Shown: positions 1 through 11,719 of the stretch, piece by piece
How the letters are laid out: each line of letters begins with the position of its first letter
How positions within the stretch are numbered: the first letter of the stretch is position 1
NCBI RefSeq assembly: GCF_017896165.1
Contig: NZ_JAFCNB010000004.1
Location: forward strand, 186,001 to 250,000
DNA: 64,000 bases
Direction of reading: 5' to 3'
From: Microbispora oryzae
GTDB taxonomy: Bacteria > Actinomycetota > Actinomycetes > Streptosporangiales > Streptosporangiaceae
Program-made: the position numbers and the translations under genes
The notes under the pieces: model-generated
Databases searched by the model: none
The model's input: the letters and a program-made list of their open reading frames with translations, nothing else
What the model was told of the DNA's origin: nothing

Positions 1-841
1 CGAGCATGGTCGGGTTGGCCGAGTTGCGCAGCACGCCCTTGAACAGCGCGGCCGCCCGCGGGATCCGCTGGATCTCCTCGTCCAGCCGGTCGAGGTCGAC
101 GGGCGTGCCGAGGGCCCGCGACAGCGCGTCGATCAGCCGCGCCACCTCGGGGGTCAGCCGAACCGGCCAGCGGTGGTCGGCGAGGCGGGCCACGGCCCGG
201 GCCAGCTCGGCGACCGGGTTGTCCACCGCCGGCTTGGACCCGTGCCCGGCGACGCCCCGGGCGGTGAGCCGCATCCAGGCCGTCCCGCGCTCGCCGACGG
301 CGATGGGGTAGATCCGGGTGCCGCCCTCGTACCAGGAGAAGCCGCCCGACTCGCTGATCGCCTCGGTGCACCCCTCGAACAGGTCGCGGTGCCGCTCGAC
401 GGCGTGGCCCGCGCCGTACGCGCCGGTCGCCTCCTCGTCGGCGAGGAACGCGAGCACCAGGTCGCGCCGGGGACGGCGGCCCCGCAGCACCCAGGCCAGC
501 GTCATGGCGAGGGTGCCCTTCATGTCGACGGCGCCCCGCCCGTGGACGCAGCCGTCCTCGACCTCCCCGGAGAACGGGTGGATGCGCCACTCGGCGGGGT
601 CGGCTGGGACCACGTCCAGGTGGCCGTGGACGAGCAGCGCGTCCGGGCTGTCGCCGGGCACGCGGGCGACCACGCTGGTCCGGCCGGGGGCCGACTCGAA
701 CACCACGGGGTCGATCCCCGCGTCGGTCAGCAGCCCGGCCACGTACTCCGCGGCCCGGCGCTCGCCGGGGCCGCGGCCGCTGCCGTCGTTGGTGGTGTCG
801 ATGCGCAGCAGCCGCGAGCAGATCTCCGCGACGTCGGTCAT
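1..841 (-). CDS. M20 family metallopeptidase, C-terminus cut by window edge
   Basis: Zinc-dependent amidohydrolase/peptidase of the M20 (ArgE/DapE/ACY1/CPG2) family; substrate unknown. The visible part is the first 280 residues. It begins MTDVAEICSRLLRIDTTN and carries the metal-site motifs HGHLDVVP (first His ligand) and GRGAVDMKG (bridging Asp), then LADEEATG with the paired catalytic and metal glutamates. The dimerisation (lid) domain begins around residue 175 with GERGTAWMRLTARGVAGH. The C-terminal ligand His lies outside the window. The ATG start is the first in frame. The gene is transcribed leftward, and about 190 bp separate its start from the end of the ATPase gene on its right. The family call is firm from the motifs; the exact substrate class (N-acyl amino acid or peptide) cannot be told. 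Confidence 0.9.
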   Translation of the reverse strand, partial: MTDVAEICSRLLRIDTTNDGSGRGPGERRAAEYVAGLLTDAGIDPVVFESAPGRTSVVARVPGDSPDALLVHGHLDVVPADPAEWRIHPFSGEVEDGCVHGRGAVDMKGTLAMTLAWVLRGRRPRRDLVLAFLADEEATGAYGAGHAVERHRDLFEGCTEAISESGGFSWYEGGTRIYPIAVGERGTAWMRLTARGVAGHGSKPAVDNPVAELARAVARLADHRWPVRLTPEVARLIDALSRALGTPVDLDRLDEEIQRIPRAAALFKGVLRNSANPTML

Positions 842-1028
842 GTCCCCTCCAGAGCGGGTGGCGGCGCCTCGGGGGGTGGCACGCCGCCGGACGGCTCCAC
901 CCTCCTCGGGGTGATCGCCGTGCGTACGCCGACGGCCAGGACGCTCATCAGTCTACGTATCCGGCGCCGGGGTCCCTCCGGCGCCGGGGCGGCCGGCCTC
1001 GTCCCGGGTCTGCCCGATCTTCAGTGGG

Positions 1029-2183
1029 TCACAGGTAGAGGCCGGTCGAGACGGGCGGATCCGGAGGACCGGAGTGACGCCCGTCCCGCAGCGCGAACAG
1101 CTCGGCCAGCGTCGCGCCGCCGGGGCTTGCCGCGGCCGGCTCGCCCAGCCACTCGGCCGCCTGCGCCGCGTCGAGCGGCCCGACCTCGATCTGCGCCAGG
1201 CAACGTCCGGGCCGGACCACAGCCGGATGCAGCCGGCTTACGTCCTCGTTGGTGGTGATCGCCACGAGTACGTCCCGGCCCTGGCCGAGCAGCCCGTCCG
1301 TCAGGTTGAGCAGCCGCGACAGGCCCTGCCCGCTGGACTGTTTGGCCTCCGCGCGGATCAGCTCGTCGCAGTCCTCCAGCACGAGCAGCCGCCAGCGCGG
1401 CGTCTCCTCGTCGTCCGGGCCGTCCCAGCCGACCGCCACGTCCATCAGGTAGCCGGGGTCGTTGAACAGCAGCTCGGGGTCGAGCACGCAGTCGACCTGG
1501 CACCAGCTCGCCCACTCGCGGGCGATGGTCCGCAGCAGCGTGGTCTTGCCGGTGCCCGGCGGGCCGTGCAGGAGCACCAGACGGCCCGTGACCCCGGCCG
1601 CCCGGGTGGCCATCAGCGCGTCCAGCCTGGGGGCGGCAGCCCTGGAGTAGTTCCGCCGGATCAGTTCCCACGCCGTGGTCGTGATCGGCTTCTCCGAACG
1701 CTGCGGGCCGCGGCCCGACCGCCACCAGAAGCCCATGGTGACCTGGTCGTCGCCCGGGGTCGTCTCCTCGGCCCCCTTGACGGCCTCGTCCAGGACCGAG
1801 CCCGCCAGTTCCTGGCTGACCGCGGTGGTGGTGACCACGGCCGCGCGGTTGGAGTAGCGGACCACCCGCAGCGTCCACCCGTCACCGCCGATCAGCCGGG
1901 CCTCCATCCCGTTGACGTGCTGGGCCACGCGCAGGACCCGGCCGCCCGCGGGCGTCATGGTGGCGTCGGCCCGCACCCGGTCGAGGCTGGCGGTGCGGGA
2001 GAAGGGCTGCTCGCCGGTCGCGAAGGGCGACAGCGCCATCGCGTCGATCACGTCGGCCGGGCTGTCGGTGTCGTCGAGCCACAGCCGCATCGGGATCGGC
2101 TCGGGCGCGCCCGCGCGGGCCGCCACGGGAGCCGTCTCAGCGGGGTTCTCTGACGGGAAAGCGGCCTCCTTCACCTGGAACAT
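1029..2183 (-). CDS. AAA-type ATPase, DUF5925-like
   Basis: Predicted cytoplasmic P-loop ATPase of 384 residues. The N-terminal half (from MFQVKEAAF) has no motif I recognise. The C-terminal half is a single AAA module: Walker A LLHGPPGTGKTTLL, Walker B LLVLEDCDEL, a sensor-1-like stretch VLVAITTNED, and an arginine-containing segment HPAVVRPGR as in second-region-of-homology AAA proteins. This matches the actinobacterial DUF5925-type ATP-binding proteins from memory; their biological role is not known to me. I chose the ATG at MFQVKE because a longer frame would run into the upstream region of the divergent amidase gene. The two genes share a 173-bp intergenic region. ATPase activity is well supported, the role is not. 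Confidence 0.8.
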   Translation of the reverse strand: MFQVKEAAFPSENPAETAPVAARAGAPEPIPMRLWLDDTDSPADVIDAMALSPFATGEQPFSRTASLDRVRADATMTPAGGRVLRVAQHVNGMEARLIGGDGWTLRVVRYSNRAAVVTTTAVSQELAGSVLDEAVKGAEETTPGDDQVTMGFWWRSGRGPQRSEKPITTTAWELIRRNYSRAAAPRLDALMATRAAGVTGRLVLLHGPPGTGKTTLLRTIAREWASWCQVDCVLDPELLFNDPGYLMDVAVGWDGPDDEETPRWRLLVLEDCDELIRAEAKQSSGQGLSRLLNLTDGLLGQGRDVLVAITTNEDVSRLHPAVVRPGRCLAQIEVGPLDAAQAAEWLGEPAAASPGGATLAELFALRDGRHSGPPDPPVSTGLYL

Positions 2184-2356
2184 GGGACCATGATTCCGAC
2201 GGTCACGGGGGATGTCGACGCAATTTTCGCCATGTGGGACGGTCATTGCCGTTTGGCGGCACGAATCTCGGTAAAAAGGCGTTGGCGTTCGACCGTTCCC
2301 ACTACGCTCGGCTGTTCCAGCGTCAGGTTCAACCGGAGAGTCACGGGAGAGTCTCT

Positions 2357-3163
2357 GTGGCCATCGATCTCGTGTCCCGCGCTGAATGGGGGGCGCGTCC
2401 CCCGAAGGGCTCATACTCGTCGCTTGGTTCCACCCGTGGGGTGAAGGTCCACTACACCGGCGGCAGGGTGCCCCCGTCCATCGTCGGCGACCACGACGGA
2501 TGCGTCTCCATGGTGAAGTCGATCCAGGACTTCCACATGGACGGCAACGGCTGGCTCGACATCGGCTACTCCATGGTCGCCTGCCCGCACCGGAAGGTGT
2601 TCGTCGGGCGCGGCCCCGGCCATCTGCCCGCCGCCAACGGCCCCGGTCTCAACTCCGGCCACTACGCGGTGCTCGCGCTCGTCGGCAACGCCGGCCTCGT
2701 CCAGCCGACCGACGGCATCCTGAACGCCGTCCTCGACGCGGTCGACTACCTGCGGGCCAAGGGCGGCGCGGGCAAGGAGATCAAGGGTCATCGCGACGGC
2801 TACTCCACCGACTGCCCCGGCGATCCCCTCTACTCCTGGGTCAAGAAGGGCGCCCCCAGGCCGGGGACGAGCGGCGGCACCGGGACCGGGACAGGAGGCG
2901 GCACCGGGACCGGGAGCGGCACCGCCCAGCCGGCGCCGGCCTGGCCCGGGCGCCTGCTGAGGTATCCGCCCGTGACGAGGGGCGACGACGTCCGCACGTG
3001 GCAGCGGCGGATGGCGAAGCTGGGCTACGACATCGACGTCGACGGCGCCTACGGCCCCGCGTCCAAGGCCGTGTGCGTCCGGTTCCAGAAGGACAGGCAC
3101 CTCGACCCCGACGGCGTGGTCGGCAGGCTCACCTGGAACGCCGCCTTCGCCGCCAAGCCGTAA
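2357..3163 (+). CDS. N-acetylmuramoyl-L-alanine amidase with peptidoglycan-binding domain
   Basis: Predicted zinc amidase that cuts the lactyl-amide bond between MurNAc and the stem peptide. The GTG start has a GGGAGA ribosome site 6 nt upstream and gives 268 residues. The PGRP/amidase_2 fold begins almost at once (SRAEWGARPP). The likely zinc ligands are the His of KVHYTGG, the His of KGHRDGYSTD and the nearby Cys of DCPGDP, with the catalytic Tyr in DIGYSMVA. A Gly/Thr-rich linker follows at about residues 170-195, then a PG_binding_1 repeat with LRYPPVTRGDDVRTWQRRM and DGVVGRLTW. No signal peptide is visible with this start, nor with the longer frame. That is phage-endolysin-like, or implies export by another route. 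No phage genes surround it. Confidence 0.88.
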   Translation: MAIDLVSRAEWGARPPKGSYSSLGSTRGVKVHYTGGRVPPSIVGDHDGCVSMVKSIQDFHMDGNGWLDIGYSMVACPHRKVFVGRGPGHLPAANGPGLNSGHYAVLALVGNAGLVQPTDGILNAVLDAVDYLRAKGGAGKEIKGHRDGYSTDCPGDPLYSWVKKGAPRPGTSGGTGTGTGGGTGTGSGTAQPAPAWPGRLLRYPPVTRGDDVRTWQRRMAKLGYDIDVDGAYGPASKAVCVRFQKDRHLDPDGVVGRLTWNAAFAAKP

Positions 3164-3210
3164 CACCGCCGGGCCGTAACACGTCAAGCCGCAACACCGC
3201 CGGGGCCGCG

Positions 3211-3738
3211 TCAGCCGAACCGGTCGCGGGGCTCCCGGAGGGCGGCGTACAGCACCTGGTCGTGCCACTCGCCCAGGCGCCACTGCGCCCGCCTCAGCAC
3301 GCCCTCGCGCTGGAACCCGGCCTTCTCCAGGGCCCGCTGCGCCGCGACGTTGCGCACGTCGGTGGTGGCCTGGATCCGCTCGGCGACGGTGTGCGCGAAC
3401 AGGTAGTCGGCCAGCTCCTTCTTCACCGCCGTCCCGATGCCCCTGCCGCGGAACGCCGGGAACAGGATCACGCCGATGGTCCAGCTCCACGAGGTGGTCT
3501 CGGGTCCCCAGAACTGCTTGGACCAGGAGACCCATCCGGCCACCTCTCCGCCGACGTCGACGGCGAGCCCGCCGGAGTCCGGGCCGAGATATCCGTCCAG
3601 GGTCACCCTCTCCCGCATCCTGTGGAACGTGCGGAACCCGAACCACTGGAGCTCTCCCAGGCCCTCGCGAGAGGACGCCCCGGCCTCGATGGCGGGAATG
3701 TCCCTCTCACGGATCGGCCGGAGCCTCACGGTCTCCAT
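3211..3738 (-). CDS. GNAT family N-acetyltransferase
   Basis: 175-residue GCN5-related acetyltransferase resembling RimJ/RimL-type enzymes, which transfer acetyl from acetyl-CoA to a protein N-terminus or small amine. The acetyl-CoA binding motif A is visible as FRGRGIGTAVKKELADYLF (R-x-x-G-x-G), preceded by the beta strand WSWTIGVILFP. It is followed by the typical motif B region VRNVAAQRALEKAGF, which is characteristic of the Rim subgroup. The ATG start METVRLRPIRERDI is the usual family N-terminus. Transcription is leftward, convergent with the amidase and divergent from mutA. The acceptor substrate cannot be predicted. Confidence 0.88.
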   Translation of the reverse strand: METVRLRPIRERDIPAIEAGASSREGLGELQWFGFRTFHRMRERVTLDGYLGPDSGGLAVDVGGEVAGWVSWSKQFWGPETTSWSWTIGVILFPAFRGRGIGTAVKKELADYLFAHTVAERIQATTDVRNVAAQRALEKAGFQREGVLRRAQWRLGEWHDQVLYAALREPRDRFG

Positions 3739-3908
3739 GCGATGTCCATGCGCGTCTTCTCCACCGTGTCCCGTTCCGGCGCTCGCGCCCCAGTGTGATG
3801 ACGCGCGGCGACCGGGTCAACGACTTCCGCGCCACCGCGCACTATAGGGGCGACACGCGGGTCACCCTGGGGTGCCGGGTGGCCGCCGCTCCGCCTAGCA
3901 TCCCCTGC

Positions 3909-5755
3909 ATGACGGTGCCGCCTGTTGACTTCGCCGATCTCGCCTCCGGGTTCCCTCCCGCGACGCGGGAGCGATGGCGCGAGCTCGCGCTCGGGGTGCT
4001 GCGCAAGTCGGGCTGGGAGGGCCGGGCGGACGAGGTGGAGCGGGCGCTGTCGTCGGCCACCTACGACGACGTCACGGTGGCCCCCCTGCACGACGCCGCC
4101 GGCCTTCCCGCCGCTCCGCGCCACGTCCGCCCGCCCGGCCCGTGGGACGTGCGGCAACGCCACGCCGACCCCGGCCCCGCCGCCACCAGGGAGGCGATAC
4201 TCGCCGACCTGGAGAACGGCGTCACCTCGATCTGGCTCGACCTCGTGGCGATCGACCCGGCGGCGCTTCCGGACGTCCTGCGCGGCGTCCTGCTCGACCT
4301 CGCCCCGATCGTGCTCGACGCCGGGCCCCGAACGGCGGAGGCGGCCGAGATCTTCCTCCGGCTGGCCGGGGACACCGTGCTCCCCGGGGGGAGCCTGGGC
4401 GCCGACCCGATCGGGCTCGCCGCCCGCACCGGCGACCGGACGGCCCTCGACGACGGGCTGACCGTGGCGGCGTCGCTCGCGCGCCGGTGCGCCACCGGGC
4501 ACCCGCGCCTGCGCGCCGTCACCGTGGACGCGCTGCCGTACCACGACGCGGGCGCCGCCGACGCGCAGGAGCTGGCCTGCTCGATCGCGACCGGGGTCGC
4601 CTACCTGCGGGCGCTGACGGGGGCCGGGCTGACGGTCGCCGAGGCCCTCGGGCAGATCGAGTTCCGGTACGCGGCCACGGCCGACCAGTTCCTGACGATC
4701 GCCAAGCTGCGGGCGGCCCGGCGGCTGTGGGCGCGGGTGGCCGACGTGATCGGCGGCCCGGCCGCCCAGCTCCAGCACGCGGTGACGTCCTCGGCGATGA
4801 TGACGGTCCGCGACCCGTGGGTGAACATGCTGCGCACCACCGTGGCGTGCTTCGCCGCGGGGGTGGGCGGGGCCGACGCCGTCACGGTGCAGCCGTTCGA
4901 CGCCTGCCTCGGGCTGCCCGACGCGTTCGCCCGGCGGATCGCGCGCAACACCCACGCGCTGCTGGCCGAGGAGGCGCACGTCGCGAAGGTCGCCGACCCG
5001 GCCGGCGGCTCCTGGTACGCCGAGAGGCTCACCGCCGACCTGGCCGCGCGGGCCTGGGAGCTGTTCCAGGAGATCGAACGGGCCGGCGGGATGGCCGCCG
5101 CCCTCGGCGGCCTGATCCCGGAGCGCCTCGCCGGCGCCCGCGACCGGCGGGCCGGCGACGTCGCGCACCGCCGGTTCCCCATCACGGGAGTCAGCGAGTT
5201 TCCCGATCTGGCCGAGCGGTCCCCGTCCCGCCGGCCCGGCGCGGGGCTCGCGGGCGGTGCCCTCACCGGCGGCACAGCAGGGGGCGCCGCGGGCGGCACG
5301 GCGGGTCTGCCGGTCACCCGATACGCCGCGGAGTTCGAGCGGCTGCGCTCGCTGGCCGACGCCCAGCCGGAACGGCCGGCGGTGTTCCTCGCCACGATCG
5401 GTCCGCTCGCGGCGCACACGGCGCGGGAGACGTTCGCCGCGAACCTGTTCGCCGCGGGCGGGATCGCGACCGTGGCGAGCGGTCCCCTGACCGATCCGGC
5501 GCAGATCGCGGCCGCCTTCCGCGAGTCGGGCGCGGCGGTCGCCTGCCTCTGCTCCGGCGACCGCCTGTACGGCGAGCACGCCGCCGCGGTGGCCGCGGCC
5601 CTGCGTGAGGCGGGGGCGCGCAGGATATGGCTCGCGGGGAAGGGCGACTATGAGGGTGTGGACGGCACCGTGCACACCGGATGCGACGCCCTGGCCGTGC
5701 TGCGCACCACCCTCAGCGACCTGGGCGTGACGTCCGCCGAGCAGGAAGTGAGCCG

Positions 5756-5759
<4 letters not shown>
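3909..5759 (+). CDS. mutA: Methylmalonyl-CoA mutase small (beta) subunit
   Basis: Non-catalytic partner of MutB in the B12-dependent interconversion of (R)-methylmalonyl-CoA and succinyl-CoA. The product has 616 residues, the usual length. The TIM-barrel part runs roughly over residues 30-430, with [23 protein letters not shown] and [24 protein letters not shown]. The flavodoxin-like C-terminal domain has [13 protein letters not shown] where MutB has the DGHDRG cobalamin loop, so the B12 ligand is absent, as expected for MutA. A stretch around residues 440-465 is a Gly/Ala-rich linker. I chose [14 protein letters not shown]; a TAGCAT -10-like hexamer ends 7 nt upstream of it, which suggests a leaderless transcript. 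It overlaps mutB by 4 bp (ATGA). Confidence 0.95.
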
Positions 5760-7929
<2,170 letters not shown>

Positions 7930-7933
<4 letters not shown>

Positions 7934-8955
7934 CGGCCGCGATGGAGGACTACCTCCACGGCGTGCTGTCGGGGAACCGGCGGTGGATCGCGCGGGCGAT
8001 CACGCTGGTCGAGTCGACCCGGGCCGACCACCGCGACGCCGCCCAGCGGCTGCTGGTCGAGCTCACCCCGCACGCCGGCGCGGCCCGGCGGGTGGGGATC
8101 TCCGGGGTTCCGGGGGCCGGCAAGTCGACGTTCATCGAGGCGCTCGGCACCCGGCTCACGGCCGCGGGGCACCGCGTGGCCGTGCTGGCCGTCGACCCGT
8201 CCTCGCGCAGGTCGGGCGGCAGCATCCTGGGCGACAAGACCAGGATGGCGCGCCTGTCCGCCGACCCGCGCGCGTTCATCCGGCCGTCTCCCACGGCGGG
8301 CACGCTCGGCGGCGTGGCCAAGGCCACCCGGGAGGCGATGGTCGTGGTCGAGGCCGCGGGCTACGACGTCGTGCTCGTCGAGACCGTCGGGGTCGGCCAG
8401 TCGGAGACCGCCGTGGCGGACATGGTCGACACGTTCCTGCTGCTCACCCTGGCGCGCACGGGCGACCAGCTCCAAGGCATCAAGAAGGGTGTGCTCGAGC
8501 TCGCCGACGTCATCGCCGTCAACAAGGCCGACGGCGAGCACGAGACGGCCGCCCGGCGCGCGGCCCGCGAGCTGTCCGGGGCGCTGCGGCTGCTGCACTC
8601 CGACACCCCCGTGCTGACCTGCAGCGGCCTGACCGGCGCCGGGCTCGACGAGGTGTGGGCGAAGGTCGTGCGCCACCAGGAAGGCCTCGACCTGGCGGGC
8701 AAGCGGAGCCGTCAGCAGGTCGAGTGGACGTGGTCGCTGGCCAGGGACCGGCTCCTCACCCGGCTGCGGGACAGCGCGGCGCCCGTCGCCGGGGAGATCG
8801 AGCGCCAGGTGCTCGACGGCACGCTCACCCCGTCGCTGGCCGCCGACCGGCTGCTCGCCGCGTTCCGGCCCGAGCCGCCCTCTCCCGGCGGCGCGGCGGA
8901 GAAGAACGTGGGGGAGAAGATCGTGGGGGAGAAGAACACAGCGCTGTCTGGATGA
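7930..8955 (+). CDS. meaB: MeaB/ArgK-type G protein chaperone of methylmalonyl-CoA mutase
   Basis: G3E-family GTPase of 341 residues that gates cofactor loading and protects or reactivates methylmalonyl-CoA mutase. It has Walker A GVPGAGKS at residues 59-66, the MeaB signature [20 protein letters not shown], the switch region [25 protein letters not shown], and the guanine-specificity motif NKAD. The dimerisation arm follows near the C-terminus. The last 20 or so residues are a family-atypical hydrophilic tail made by three 15-bp DNA repeats (GEK-type units). The ATG overlaps the mutB stop, placing it third in the mut operon. Confidence 0.95.
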
Positions 8956-9051
8956 CGCTTTTCCTCCCTGGTGGCAGATATCGCTACCCCTGTCGGGCGA
9001 AACGCACGATTGCACGTTTTCCCCGGCCTTGGCCGTGTGACGATGTGGCCG

Positions 9052-9074
9052 CTTCGGCGAGGGGTTCGCCGAAG
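9052..9074 (+). terminator. Hairpin between meaB and the PHP gene
   Basis: A perfect 9-bp stem (CTTCGGCGA / TCGCCGAAG) with a 5-nt loop lies about 100 bp after the meaB stop and 35 bp before the next ATG. It could end the mut operon or fold in the leader of the downstream gene. No U-run follows, so neither reading is certain. Confidence 0.45.
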
Positions 9075-9108
9075 GCGACACGACAACGCGCCACACAAGG
9101 GGGAGACC

Positions 9109-11061
9109 ATGCCGCACGATCCGCTGGTTCCGGCGTCCGTGGGACGGGCCCTGCGGGACTACCGGGAACTGCTGTCCGAGCACGGGATCACGTGGGGAGA
9201 GCCGTCCCTCTCGTACGTGCGGATGATGACCTTCCTGCGGTTCCCGGCCGTGGCCGGCCGGATGGTCCCGGGGCCCGACCTGGACGAGGCGTTCCGCGAC
9301 GCGCTGACGGGGGAGCCGCCGCACGGGCTCGCCGTGCTGCGGATCACGCCGGACGGTCACCGGCTGCGGCACGGCCCGGCGCGGGCGATCCTGTCGCCGG
9401 AGCCCCTCCCGCTCGCCCTGCTGGTGGACTCCGCCCGGCGGTCGCCCGTGCGGGTCACCGTGGACGGCACGCCGTACGAGATCAAGCCCGGGGGCGCCCG
9501 CCTGCTCGACGTCACGACCGGCGCGGACGTCCGGGTCGAAGGCGAGCCGGTCGGCGTGGCCGCCCTGACCCGGCCGGCCGCTCCGGCGCGGCTGCGGCTG
9601 CGGGCCGGGTTCCCGTGCCGCTGGACCGTCGTGTCGCCGGACGGCCAGGGCTGGTACCCGCCCGGCGTGCCCCACCGGCGCGACGGCGCCGACGTGCCGT
9701 TCTTCCACGGCGACGACCTGGTGGTCGACGTCCCGGCCGAGCGGCTCACGGTGCGGGTGGCGCGCGGCATGGAGTGGGACACGGCCGAGACGACGGTCGT
9801 GCCGAGGGCGGGGGAGGAGACGCCGGTCGCGCTCGCGCCCCGGCGGATCCACGACGCGGCGGCGCGCGGCTGGTACGGCGCCGACCTGCACGTGCACATG
9901 AACTGGGCCGGAGACCTGGTCGCCTCCCCGGCCGAGGCGGCGGCGGCCCAGCTCGGCGAGGACCTGCACGTCCTCAACCTGGTCGCCGGCAATGTCGGGG
10001 GCGAGCGCGTCTACGATCAGGAGGCGCTCCGGCACTGGGCCGGCCGGGATCTGCCGTGGTCGGACGCCGCCCATCTCGCCCGCATGGGGGTCGAGTATCG
10101 CAACGACCTGTTCGGGCACGTGCACGCCTTCGGGCTCGCCGCCCCGCCGCCCGTCTGTCACACCGGCTTCGGCTCGGACGCCGACTGGCCGCCCAACGGG
10201 AGCGTCATCGGCGAGCTCAGGGAGCCGGGGGCGGCGCTGGGCTACGCCCACCCGTTCCACGGCCCGGTCACCTCGCCCGAGGACGTGATCGGCGACGGAC
10301 GGCGCGACTGCACGGGCCGGGCGCTGGTGGTCGACGCGGCGCTCGGCCTGGTCGACGGGGTGGAACTGCTCCACTTCTCCGACATGTCGGGCGTGCCGGG
10401 CAGCGTGACGGTCTACCGGCGGCTGCTCGGCGCGGGCTGCCGCCTCGCCGCGCTCGCCGGGACCGACACCATGCTGTCGTTCACCCGGCAGGAGACGGTG
10501 TCGAGCCCGCCCGGCTGGGAACGGGTCTACGCCCGACCCGACGGGCCGCTCACCGCCGAGTCGTACGCCCGGGCGCTGCGGCGGGGCCGGACCTTCGTGA
10601 CCACGGGGCCCTGGCTGGAGCTGGAGGTGGACGGGCGGGGGCCGGGCGAGACGCTGGAGCCGCGGCGCGGCGACCGGGTGACGATCACGGCCCGCTCGGC
10701 CGGGCCGGAGGTGGAGCGCCTGGAGATCCGCACCGCCGCCGGACGCCTCGCCGAGGGGCCGGGCGGCGAGCTGCGGGCGACGCTCGACGTCACCGAGGCG
10801 ACCTACGTGGTGGCCGTGGCGGCCGGGGGCCGGTCGTCGCGCTCGCCCCACCGGGACGCCTTCGCGCACACCAGCCCGGTCTACCTGGACGTGGACGGCC
10901 GCCGTGTGGGGCGGCCCGACGACGTCCGCTGGTGCCTGCGGTGGCTGGAACTGCTCGACGGGCTGGTGCGCGGCCGGGCCCGGCTGCGCACCCGCGCCCA
11001 GCTCCGCGACCACCTCGACCTCATCGAGAAGGCCCGCGCGGTCTACGAGTCGCGGCTGTAG
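9109..11061 (+). CDS. CehA/McbA-like PHP-domain metallohydrolase
   Basis: 650-residue protein whose C-terminal two thirds look like the CehA/McbA branch of PHP-fold metal-dependent hydrolases. The H-x-H metal motif is at His261 and His263 in YGADLHVHMNWAGD, with downstream candidate ligands in LGYAHPFHGP and LAGTDTM. The N-terminal 250 residues are a beta-rich region with no name I can give. No signal peptide or membrane segment is apparent. ATG MPHDPLVPAS is preceded by AAGGGGGAGA, a strong ribosome site. CehA-type enzymes hydrolyse carbamates and phosphoesters in characterised cases; the substrate here is unknown. It follows meaB in the same direction but with a 150-bp gap and a hairpin, so it is probably separately expressed. 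Confidence 0.75.
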   Translation: MPHDPLVPASVGRALRDYRELLSEHGITWGEPSLSYVRMMTFLRFPAVAGRMVPGPDLDEAFRDALTGEPPHGLAVLRITPDGHRLRHGPARAILSPEPLPLALLVDSARRSPVRVTVDGTPYEIKPGGARLLDVTTGADVRVEGEPVGVAALTRPAAPARLRLRAGFPCRWTVVSPDGQGWYPPGVPHRRDGADVPFFHGDDLVVDVPAERLTVRVARGMEWDTAETTVVPRAGEETPVALAPRRIHDAAARGWYGADLHVHMNWAGDLVASPAEAAAAQLGEDLHVLNLVAGNVGGERVYDQEALRHWAGRDLPWSDAAHLARMGVEYRNDLFGHVHAFGLAAPPPVCHTGFGSDADWPPNGSVIGELREPGAALGYAHPFHGPVTSPEDVIGDGRRDCTGRALVVDAALGLVDGVELLHFSDMSGVPGSVTVYRRLLGAGCRLAALAGTDTMLSFTRQETVSSPPGWERVYARPDGPLTAESYARALRRGRTFVTTGPWLELEVDGRGPGETLEPRRGDRVTITARSAGPEVERLEIRTAAGRLAEGPGGELRATLDVTEATYVVAVAAGGRSSRSPHRDAFAHTSPVYLDVDGRRVGRPDDVRWCLRWLELLDGLVRGRARLRTRAQLRDHLDLIEKARAVYESRL

Positions 11062-11098
11062 CGGCCGGCGGGCCGGTCCCGCGTCCCAGGACCCCGGA

Positions 11099-11719
11099 TC
11101 AGAGGTCGAGCGACGAGCCGCCGAAACGGTCGCGCAGGAACCGGCCCTGGTCGCGCAGGGCCTGCTCGTCCCCCCGGTAGACGGCCTCGGCGATCCTGCC
11201 GAGGCCCGTCTCCAGCAGCCCGAGCTGCGCCATCAGCTCCTCGTGCGCGCTGCGCTCCCGCTCGGCCCGCCGGGTCAGCGCGTACGACCGGGGCAGGTTC
11301 GCGTACGCCTCCAGGCTGGTCGGCAGGTAGTCGCGGATGGCCTGGGAGACCTCGTGGAGCTGGTCGGGGGAGGAGGTGAGCGCCTCGGCCCGGGCCAGGA
11401 CGCCGCGCAGGACCGCGGCCAGCTCGCCGACCCGGCTCACCACGTCGGCGGGGAAGCGCGGCGGAGTCACCTTAGCCACCAGCGCGTCGAGGTCCTCCCG
11501 CAGCCGCCGGGTCTCGACCTCGGCGTGCGAGACGGTCAGCCGGACCCGGTCGGGCGGGGCGAGCAGCGCGCCGACGCCGTAGAGGCCGGCGACGACGATC
11601 GGCCACAGCGACCCGGCCAGGCCGAGGAAGTACAGCGCCAGGCCCGCCAGGGCGAGCACCGAGCCGACGATGTTGCGGGTCGACCCCAGGTAGGCGAGCA
11701 CGCGATCACTGGTAGCCAC
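11099..11719 (-). CDS. Small membrane protein, XpaC-like, last gene of TelA operon
   Basis: 206 residues. Two closely spaced hydrophobic segments occur at roughly residues 15-55 (NIVGSVLALAGLALYFLGL and a second one ending at LLAPPD), followed by a long, charged, probably helical cytoplasmic tail. This layout and the neighbourhood resemble the proteins annotated as 5-bromo-4-chloroindolyl phosphate hydrolysis (XpaC) family, which commonly sit beside telA; I assign that by context more than by motif. Its start overlaps the 3' end of the von Willebrand gene by 14 bp, so it is the fourth and last gene of the operon. An enzymatic role is not supported by any visible active site. Confidence 0.65.
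   Translation of the reverse strand: MATSDRVLAYLGSTRNIVGSVLALAGLALYFLGLAGSLWPIVVAGLYGVGALLAPPDRVRLTVSHAEVETRRLREDLDALVAKVTPPRFPADVVSRVGELAAVLRGVLARAEALTSSPDQLHEVSQAIRDYLPTSLEAYANLPRSYALTRRAERERSAHEELMAQLGLLETGLGRIAEAVYRGDEQALRDQGRFLRDRFGGSSLDL

Noticed and set aside
2184..2356. Possible c-di-AMP (ydaO-type) riboswitch before the amidase gene, as some actinomycete cell-wall hydrolases have
   Set aside because: I could not find the conserved core segments; a covariance-model search would be needed and I see no support.
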